DNA from: Ettlia oleoabundans
Lineage: Eukaryota > Chlorophyta > Chlorophyceae > Chlamydomonadales
Length of the DNA: 27,745 nucleotides
Assembly: GCA_019693395.1 (NCBI GenBank)
Contig: JAAMXP010003411.1
Coordinates: 1 to 27,745 of the forward strand
Direction of reading: 5' to 3'
This document shows positions 20,401 to 27,745 of the stretch, in pieces. The position numbers and the translations under genes are program-made. How positions within the stretch are numbered: position 1 is the first letter of the stretch; the number at the start of each line of letters is the position of its first letter. Under the pieces are notes generated by a model, which was not told the DNA's origin, ran no database searches, and saw nothing but the letters and a program-made list of their open reading frames with translations.

Positions 20401-21412
20401 CAGAACAGGGACCATGCTTGCTGGGTGCCACAATGCGTCAGCCTTGGCAGGGCACACCTCAACCTCGGTAGCATGGCAGACGTTTTGCCTAGGATCAGGC
20501 GCACATGTCATCATACGTAACTTTCTGCAAGTATGGCATGGCCTGTCTTGCCAGAATGCAAAGCCTTGACGCTGTCGGCAGCCACCGCCTTCATGTTCAC
20601 ACGCCCGCACACATGCAGGCAAGGAGATCCACTGGATTGAGTGGGGCTTGGGCGCTGGCGCCTCCAACAAAGGCGACACGCCCGCCAGAAATGCACTCGA
20701 GGCGTCCTACTGGCCATACTGGGGCATCTTTGGGCCTTACAACCCCTCACGTGACCCCTGGCAGAACCCGGAAGTCCGGGGCTACATGCGGCATTATGTG
20801 CGGCAAACGAGTCGCTACCTGCTCCAGGTGGGGGCCTGCACACGGGGGCTGCTGTTGCTTCCTGAGTTCTGCCTGCAACCCCCTCAGGTAAGCCTATGAT
20901 AAACACTGAAGTAACAGTAAGATACAATCATAATATGTGTGTCCACAACATTTTTACTGCAGGGTGGGTGTCGGTATCGCATCAATGCCGTGTACCTCTG
21001 GTCCACAGGCGGCAGCTGGGACATCATTGGTCTGGCCAACCCGGTGTATGAGGAGCAGGGCAGCTTCAGGGATGAAGCAGCAGTGCAGATCATACGAGCG
21101 CACAATGTTCTTGCCCGAGGTCGGGCCAGCGGGGCGGCAGTGGAGGACGCAGCGGCGCTTGGTGATCCAATGGCACTGGCCGAGGCAACAGCAGTAGCGG
21201 AAGCAGGGGCAGTGGAGGAGGTGGCTGCGGCGGCTGCTGTTCAAGAGGCAGAACAGGCGGGCAATCAGAACCTGGCTGCTGATCAGATTGCTTGCCCCGT
21301 CAGCGGAGCGGGTTGCGTGCAGCTGTTGCCGCTGCCAGCAGCAGTTACAGCCCCGCCACCAGTCCTGGCTGCCGATTATCAAAGCAATCCAGTTGTGGCC
21401 AGCGCCGGCTAG
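17406..21412 (+). CDS. Secreted TIM-barrel glycoside-hydrolase-like protein, tandem copy B (565 aa, 11 exons)
   Basis: Exons: 17406-17504, 17660-17852, 18117-18194, 18404-18501, 18682-18849, 19103-19162, 19482-19634, 19775-19906, 20260-20317, 20619-20827 and 20963-21412 (1698 nt). Exons 2-10 measure 193, 78, 98, 168, 60, 153, 132, 58 and 209 nt, exactly as in copy A, with the same phases. The signal peptide is MPRQTWTVTG followed by VALLAAAFLLPPSCAS. The barrel-like segments are conserved: GEMGATIFLH (E214), KLGLGINNNKLCGC, VDYVGISAYVPQS and HWIEWGLGAG (E354). So are the cysteines and two N-glycosylation sites (FNATD in exon 3, FNLS in exon 9). Differences include GEMGATIFLHPRHW for GEMGATVFFYPWQW, which could change substrate contacts. 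The C-terminal tail after about residue 470 is unrelated to that of copy A, longer, and Ala/Glu/Val-rich. The function is inferred only from fold-like motifs, as for copy A. A TGTAA lies at 21700. Confidence 0.85.
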
Positions 21413-21902
21413 CCCGGCGGTAACTCAGTTGACCCGCTATTGGCTGCTGAAAGCTCTCAACTGCTGCCCTCAACTGCCGCGAGCAGATGCACAGGTGGAA
21501 AAGAGTTTAGAACCGCAAGGGAGCTGTTTGCACAGGCACGGGACAATTAAGGGACCGTTCCTCCTTCCCTCAATGGCAGTTTGTTGTTTCCATAGATGAT
21601 ACAACCGATTCAGCACTTGAACACTTGTATATACCCTGAAATCTTCCAATTCATCTCTCGCTTGGTCCAGCTACCCTTGCAACGCCCAGCCTGTTGCTGT
21701 GTAACAAGAGCTGTGCTAGGTAGAGTCACTACCAATTGCGTTTCGAAGGGTGTCAATCCATTAGGCAAACCAACACTATGCGCATGTTCCGCACTACTGC
21801 CATCTTGTATGCATCTGTTGCAAAGAAGGGTACACGCAGGGTAGGAGCAACTACGATACCAACCCCAGACATGCAGCTTCGAAGAGGAAGTTTAAGTTGC
21901 TG
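21413..21902. other. Convergent 3' region between copy B and GPN2
   Basis: No gene is supported in these 490 bp, which should hold the 3' UTRs of copy B (plus) and GPN2 (minus). A TGTAA on the plus strand at 21700-21704, 288 bp after the copy B stop, is a candidate poly(A) signal. I saw no TTACA complement for GPN2. Confidence 0.45.
21700..21704 (+). terminator. Candidate TGTAA poly(A) signal for copy B
   Basis: TGTAA within GCTGTGTAACAAG, 288 bp after the stop at 21412, at a plausible 3' UTR distance. It is a 5-bp match only. Confidence 0.35.
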
Positions 21903-24900
21903 CTATCGCTCTTCCTGTTGCTGCGGCTGCTGCTGCTCTTGCTGCCGCTGCTGCTGGCCATGCTGCTGCCGTGGCCCTTGCTGCGTTTGCCCCTCTTCTC
22001 CGGGCGCTTCTGGCTGCCGCTCGTGGATGTGCAGGCTCCTGCACAACAACACACGCGCTTCCTGGTTCAGTACTCAGGGGGCAGTTCTGAACATCTGAAA
22101 GAGTGTGCTGTCTGGTAAGGCTGTCTCCCGAAGAATCTACCCCATACTCCCACAAACCTGCCAGCTTTTGCACACATCTTCTCCTGCGAAGCACCTTCCT
22201 GTTCATGCATCCACACAACTGGCCACACATCTACCAGCTACCCACGGCCCACCTGTCCCGCAGGTACCGCTCCTCCATCTGCTCCCACAAGTCGGTACTG
22301 TCGGCAGCTAGTCCCGCGCTGTACTGCAGCTCAGGGGCCGGCTGGCCTGCACCCACACAGGAGGTCGGCCCCAGCCGACAGCAAGGGTGGGATGCGAGGA
22401 GCAGCACAGACACGACACAGCACAGCACAGCACAGCACAGCACAGCACAGCACAGCACAGGTGGCAGCCTGCGGCTGATGAGCCTGGCAAAGCACACTAA
22501 ACACTGCTCCTCATACACCCTGCTGAATGGCGGCCTCTGACAAACAGGCCTGCCACGCCCTGCACCCCGCTCAAGGTTCCAATAGACCCGCCATACCGCC
22601 TATGCACCCCTCCCGCTCACCACCTACACTGGCTGTCTGATCGATTTCACATGGTAAGGCATAGAACTGAAAACAAAGGACACAACCAAACCACCAGTGC
22701 CCACCCACCAGGTTGTGCCAGCCCTGCAAACACATATCCATTTGCCTTGTCTATGAGTGCTACCAGGTGGCGCACGCTCTCCCGGTCCTCAATGGCCAGG
22801 GGCTGGAAGGAAAGCAGGCCAAAGTCCTCTATCACCTGCGGGAGGGTAGTGGATGGGAAGGGTCTGGGTTGGGTGGTGAGGAGAGAGGTGAGGCAATGTT
22901 GTGTGGCAGTAGCAGTTTTACAGGCGGGCACCGCAACATACCTCGCCTTCGACATATCCCGCCCTCGACATCATAAATTACTATATAGTCGGTATCACAC
23001 ATTCTTTCAATTTCTTTCGTATGAGATACACCTCCAAGCACTCGCACACTGACCTCACACAATTGTTCCGTCATGCGCTGGAATTGGGGCGGGAAGGATC
23101 CCTCCATCGCCTCCGCAAGGTGACCCAGCCCCTGTGCCTGCATTGCCAAGGGCAGTGGCTACGGCTGGGGTGCAGTGTGCGCATTGCGGTGGGGTGGCCA
23201 CAACCCGGGAAGGAGGGCAACGCACGAAGCGGTGCGGTCAGGCCGCAGCTGGTTGGTGCCGCTCCCTCCTTGCCCTTACAAACATTGGGTCACACACACA
23301 CCTCTAGCTACAACCACAAGTATGACCACAACCCATGCAGTAGACAACCAGCCAGCCTGCCAGCCAGCCAGCCAGCTGGCCTTCACCTGCAGGTAGAAGT
23401 CGAGGCTGAATGCCAGCTCCCCGTACTGCTCCACCAGATCCATCTTGGACAGCACATTGACCTGCGCACAGGGACCGTGCCATAAAGGAGCTTGGTTGGG
23501 CAGGCAAACATGCTTGAAATAACAAACAGAGAGCAAGCAACGGAAATACACACCATACCCGCTTGGGACATTCGAGAGAAAACTCGAAGAAACAGCGGAT
23601 GAGAAACCCTGCCTGGCAACGCCTGCCTGCCTGCCTGCCCCTCCCACCTGCGGCAGCTCCAGGTGCAGCATGGTGCTGAGGCTGAGCAGCAGCGCGCTGA
23701 GGTACTTGGCGGGGTCGCTGCGGTACAGAGGTACGTGCATGCATGCACTCATGGAGGGCTGGGTAGGGTGCCGGGAGAAGCATGTGTCGTACAGGGCAGG
23801 TTTCACTTGGGGGGCGGTCGGCACATCCCGTTGAGAGGGAGGCGGGACAACAGCATGAGGCAGTCCTCTGCATCATCCTGACGGATAGGGAAGACAGTGT
23901 AGGGTGTGCAAGGTAGATAGACTGGCAAAGCCCGCCCAACAGCACCCACAAGCTACCTGCAGAGGTGCGCGTCCACCAGCTGTACCGCTGTGAGGCGGTA
24001 CTGCCAGCGCCTAGTCAGCACGTCCAGCACGCGCCGCAGCGCCCCGTGCAGACTGAATAGCTCGACCTGGCCGGGCAGGTCAAACAGCAGGTAGCAGCCC
24101 TCTGCGCCAGACAGCAAAGCATGGGTGGACACCAAGGCGCATGGGCAACCAGAACCAACAGGGCAGCGAATTGAGCCGTAAGCATCTTGTGGGCACGCAG
24201 GCAGGCAGACGTGCTGGGCAACGCAAGCCACGACGTGCACAACCGACGCCAGCAGCGCCCCGGATCAGCGCGGCAGGGGTTGGCCACCTTGCCCCCTGCC
24301 AGTTGTTGAGCACATCAGCAAACGCAGTCTGCACACGTGCTGCATGCCATGCTTGCCATGGCTTGGGGGCATTCATGCAAACATGCTGAATGGCCACCCT
24401 GCCTGGCCCGCACCCGCTTCAAGCGGCGCTAACCGCTCCGCCAGCCAGTCCAGGTTTTGCTCGAGGTACTCTAGACAGTACACCAGCCCACCATTGGGCC
24501 CAAGCCCCAGCTCTTGCTGTACCGCCTCCAGCGAGACGAGCTCTCCCACGTCCACAGCGGCAGTGTAGGGCAGCACTGAATCGTTGGCAGGGTCCAGGTT
24601 GATTACCGCTACCCGGCGCCCTGCCAACGTAAGAAACTGCTGCATGCCGGTGCAGTAGGTGGTCTTGCCGGCACCAGGGGGGCCGACCACCACCTGCCCC
24701 CATACCGGCTCGTCAGGCGACCGCTGCAATAGGGGTGAGAAGGGCAGGCAGGGCATCCCTTGGCGAGAGGCGACAATAGGTCCACGTCCACCGACGAACG
24801 GTGAAGGCCGCCAGCGCGACGGTGGCGGCGACCCGCGTGGATGGTTCCAGCACGTTGTAAACCCCTGCTAAACTTTACCTTGCGCTGCGATGCTGCCGAT

Positions 24901-24923
24901 GGCTGCTCTAGTTCTGACGGCAT
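21903..24923 (-). CDS. GPN2: GPN-loop GTPase 2 (361 aa, 9 exons)
   Basis: GPN2 is a cytosolic GTPase that acts with GPN1/GPN3 in assembly and nuclear import of RNA polymerase II. Exons in coding order: 24923-24879, 24723-24414, 24101-23957, 23717-23648, 23461-23387, 23137-23054, 22835-22709, 22346-22253 and 22038-21903; phases agree (1086 nt). The P-loop is GPPGAGKTT (29-37). The diagnostic Gly-Pro-Asn is LGPNGG (GPN at 90-92). DLPGQVE at 126-132 is the G3 region and SKMD at 195-198 the G4 base-recognition motif. Other family stretches are [45 protein letters not shown] and [14 protein letters not shown]. The 45-nt first exon ([15 protein letters not shown]) rests on its AAG|GTAAAG donor and phase. 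The final exon ([14 protein letters not shown], then Gln/Glu-rich, stop at 21903) is less certain because the CAG-rich DNA is open in all frames, but only this frame fits the phase-2 join. The protein is about 50 residues longer than human GPN2. It is divergent from the channel gene. Confidence 0.92.
22416..22460 (+). repeat. (CACAG)9 microsatellite in GPN2 intron 7
   Basis: Nine perfect CACAG units (45 bp). On the GPN2 transcript this is (CUGUG)9, ending about 70 nt upstream of the exon 8 acceptor at 22347-22348. It is a pure pentanucleotide tract, so length polymorphism is likely. Confidence 0.95.
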
Positions 24924-25267
24924 CTGAAAGATGTGCTTGCCGGTGGTATGGAGGCGAAGTATGCGATCCAGTTTTGCAGAATATACTGGCGAGCCTGGCT
25001 CAAGATTTAAACAACAAGCTTCACTCACAGCTGCTGCGTGCCGCGCAGCAAGTCACCATGTCGCACTGGACTAATCAGAGGGTCCGATCTGTCCTACCGT
25101 GGCGCAACAAACAACAGAAAAAATCGAGGCTCTCTCAAGAAACTCCCACAGCCAGTTTATCGCGAAGAGGGCCTAGGGCTGCGCTGCAGACGCAGGCGTG
25201 GCCAGCTGTTGATGAAGACGCACAGGAAAGCTAGCATGGGCGGTGCAGACCTCTAGGAGCGGCTTGG
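24924..25267. promoter_or_regulatory. Divergent intergenic region between GPN2 and the channel gene
   Basis: The start codons of GPN2 (minus) and the channel (plus) are 344 bp apart. No gene is evident between them, so the segment should hold both promoters and 5' UTRs. A short A-rich stretch occurs near 25105-25125. No TATA box is convincing for either gene. Confidence 0.45.
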
Positions 25268-27518
25268 ATGTTTGGGTTGGCTGCGCGGCGCCCTGCCGCT
25301 GGCGCCATGGGTGCCCAGCGGGCACTGACTGCCGCCGCTTCTAGGGTCGGAGCCGCTGTAATGCACTGTAGGCGCAGTTCACTACGGTTATTGCTTTCAC
25401 ACCCCTCCTCGGCCACTACCCCCTGCCTGCGGTCAGTGTTTGATGGGGTTCGAGAGTTGCAGCAGCAGCAGCAAGCAGCGCACCTTGGCAGGCCATCGCA
25501 GCAGCAACGGCGGCAACCAGTGGCGCATGGGATACGCAGCCAGGCATCCTGGGCTGGCACCCCCGCCACAACCAGTAGCCGTTCTGTTAGGGCTGGGCTC
25601 ATCAAGGTGAGGCTATGGACCCCAATTGGGTGCTAGCCAGCGCTGAGCCCCGTGCCTCGTGTCCCCAGTCACGGCTGAGATGGGGGGCTCATTCGGTGGC
25701 AAGCAGCATGCTGGCTGCCTGCCGTCTTTCGTGCCGCCCAGCCTGCCAGCCACTGAGTTCCGTGCCTCAGATACTTGCTGCTCTTCCCCCCCTTTTCATC
25801 ACCTTGCTGGCCAACCGCAGGTTGTCAAGGCCGTACGACGGGCCGCTGCCCGCTTTCGATCCTGGGCTGAAATCCCAGCAGTGAAGGTGGCAGCCCACAT
25901 GTTCCAATTTGTGCTGGCAATAATCTTCGTGGCGCTCTATGTCACCGCCACCTACTCGCCTCCAGCCCCAGACTCCTTAAGACACGCACTCGACCTGTGG
26001 CTGTGTGGCGTGTTTGCCGCCGAGTACTTGCACAGGATGCTGGTGAGTCTGTGTGGGCCGCAGCAGGCAGGGCGGTGTGTTGGGCGGTGGGCAGGCTGCA
26101 CTCATGTTATGCAGGCAGGCTTGAGGTGGGCATAGGCCTACTGAACCAGTGTGGTGGCAGCAGGCCTGTGTGGTGGCTCGCAGTTGGAGGAGTGAGGGTT
26201 AGCTGATGGTCGACTGTGGCAGCAAACATTGGGCAGTGGGCAGCGCCGAGCAGGCCGCAGATGGCAGCACTGCGTGTTGCTGTATCCTGTGTCCTATGCA
26301 ACCTTGCATCCCGCCCTGATCCACCGTTGTGGTCTCTTTGTTCCCTGCGAGGATCCTGCGCCTCTCGTAATGAGCAGACCGCCGAGTCCAAGCTGCGCAT
26401 GCTCTGCTCCTTGTGGAACATCTGCGACCTCCTCTCCTTTGCGCCCCCCCTGCTGGACGCCGCCCTGCGGGCCGCAGGCACACCCGCCAGGTCAGCGCTG
26501 CGGCCCCATCAGCTGGCCAACCCTGCCTGGCCATGGAACTGCAACCGCCGCCGCGTAATATCATACACGATGCAGCCTGATAGTGCCTTGTTGGCTTTCC
26601 TGATCCCTGCCGCTTAAGCGCTGCCCCGACTGAACGGGCTCCCAAGTGCATCCAGTTGATTCCGTCTGCTCCTGGACCTGCCAGGCAACACACCAGTTTC
26701 ATGCCTGCCTTGCTCCACTGCTCACTCGTCCCTGCCGCTGTGCCCCTGCCTGCCCCGCCCTGCCACTGCTGCTGCCGCTGCCACAGCCTTCTAGCCGGCA
26801 TTGACCTGCGCTGGACCAAGATCCTTCGCTCCATGCGGGTGCTGCGCGTGGGCTTGCTGTCAAGCGAGCTACGATCCCTCCACCTCAGGTGTGCACATCT
26901 GCCCAGTCTACACCTTAGTGCGGTCTGTTCCTTGCCTACGTGACTTGGTGCCAGCACGAGCAGCGAAGCAGATCCAGTCAGCAGCAGCTTTGGCAGCCTG
27001 CTGCAACCCAAGTGTCAGACATGCCACAGCCATGGGTTTTCAACCATTTACCCTATTGAATTTATGGGCCGCCTTTGTACATGCTCTAGTCTGGTCCATG
27101 TATGCAACTGTCCCAACTACCACTCCCCCAACTGTTGGTTGCCATCTGTTGCAGCACTCGCAAGGGTGGCTTCCTATCTGCTGGCACAAACTTCCGTGAG
27201 TGGCTGTTGCTGCTGCACAATGCGATGCACAGCCTGGGTCGTGCACGCCCAGAATCAGGACTGCCCATTGCTGGCATTTCATTCCCTATTGTTTGAAAAG
27301 GGTTTGCACATGTACCGTGACAGCTTTTCAATAATATGCCTGCAATTGCCAGGCGTAGCACTGCTTGCTCGCCTGCAGAGCACTGCCCATCCCCCATCCC
27401 CCCCCCCTTCCATGCAGGCCTGTTCCAGCTGCTCAATTCGGTTCTCATTCTGCTCTTCACCACCTCCTCCATCATCCAAATAGTGGAGCGCATGCCCTTC
27501 CACCAGGCCCTCTACATG
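25268..27518 (+). CDS. Voltage-gated cation (probably K+) channel, 5' part with S1-S5
   Basis: Six exons are visible: 25268-25606, 25821-26042, 26378-26490, 26787-26888, 27155-27195 and 27418-27518 (918 nt, 306 residues, phases agree). The first exon (113 aa, Arg/Gln/Ala-rich) is the least certain. S1 is about 139-158 (MFQFVLAIIFVALYVTATY). S2 is about 170-187 (ALDLWLCGVFAAEYLHRML). S3 lies around 194-217 (SLWNICDLLSFAPPLLDAAL). S4 has a basic residue at every third position: R233, K236, R239, R242, R245. S5 is about 277-296 and is followed by ERMPFHQALYM, the turret leading to the pore helix in six-TM K+ channels (compare PFH-x-ALYF in BK-like and related channels). The selectivity filter is beyond the window. 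Acting in a membrane is certain from the segments; K+ selectivity is inference. Exon 5 is only 41 nt. The 3' end of the gene is cut off by the window. Confidence 0.85.
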
Positions 27519-27745
27519 GTGGGTATGCATCTGCACGCTAGCCTGCAAACTTCGTTGTACACGTGTCCAGTTAGCCATTCGTTGAACTGTTTTTGGTTGA
27601 ACACCCCCAATCGTACCATTCAAGTAAGAAGTGGTTTTGGGACAGCGTGTTGTATCACTTCATCTCATTTACCCCCTCCTAGGCCGCCACACACATGCTG
27701 CCACACCCACCAAGTCTGCCTCCCTTCCCTGCTCTCCCCCCCCCC
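27519..27745 (+). other. Intron of the channel gene, to the window end
   Basis: After the GTGGGT donor at 27519 I see no pore-helix or TVGYG-type exon. A CTCCTAG at about 27677-27683 could be an acceptor, but the following sequence is not recognisable as channel coding. The window closes in a C-rich tract resembling the polypyrimidine tract before an acceptor. Confidence 0.5.

Noticed and set aside
12746..21412. Transposon-mediated origin of the tandem duplication
   Set aside because: I saw no terminal repeats, target-site duplications or transposase/reverse-transcriptase coding; both copies keep introns, which rules out retrocopying.
21851..22054. Ser/Lys-rich minus-strand frame as the GPN2 C terminus
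   Set aside because: It does not match the phase-2 join from exon 8; the Gln-rich frame ending at 21903 does.
1..27745. tRNA, rRNA, CRISPR arrays or viral genes
   Set aside because: No cloverleaf with conserved tRNA boxes, no rRNA core sequence, no regularly spaced repeats and no viral protein motifs were seen on either strand.

Overview
This window looks like nuclear DNA from a green alga (Chlorophyta). It is GC-rich. Every recognisable protein is split by short GT-AG introns of roughly 110-600 bp. Proteins carry alanine-, glycine-, glutamine- and proline-rich stretches, and the gene content is eukaryotic: epsin, WDR76, GPN2, a GRAM-domain protein and a voltage-gated channel. TGTAA motifs, the usual algal poly(A) signal, follow some but not all stops. 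No species can be named from the sequence alone. All exon models were built by hand from splice consensus, codon phase and protein-family fit; no search was run.

Layout: (1) 1-773 (+), the 3' end of a proline-rich extracellular protein with a choice-of-anchor-R-like domain. (2) 1906-5829 (+), an eight-exon epsin (ENTH domain, 656 aa). (3) 6264-9827 (-), a six-exon WDR76/CMR1-type WD40 protein (753 aa) with a PCNA-binding (PIP-box) motif at its N terminus. (4) 10057-12023 (+), a five-exon GRAM-like protein (324 aa), divergent from WDR76 across 229 bp, with a probable GC-AG intron. (5) 12746-16769 and 17406-21412 (+), a tandem pair of eleven-exon genes (532 and 565 aa) for secreted, Cys-containing proteins. 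They resemble clan GH-A TIM-barrel glycoside hydrolases. All nine internal exons have identical lengths in the two copies while the introns differ. (6) 21903-24923 (-), a nine-exon GPN-loop GTPase 2 (361 aa). (7) 25268 to the window end (+), the 5' part of a voltage-gated cation (probably K+) channel with S1-S5; the pore lies beyond the window.

The genes do not form one pathway. Epsin serves clathrin traffic, WDR76 chromatin and DNA damage, GPN2 RNA polymerase II assembly, and the channel membrane excitability. The least-described element is the tandem secreted pair. It combines an unfamiliar fold-level resemblance to glycoside hydrolases, strictly conserved exon architecture, and patchy near-identity that suggests gene conversion.
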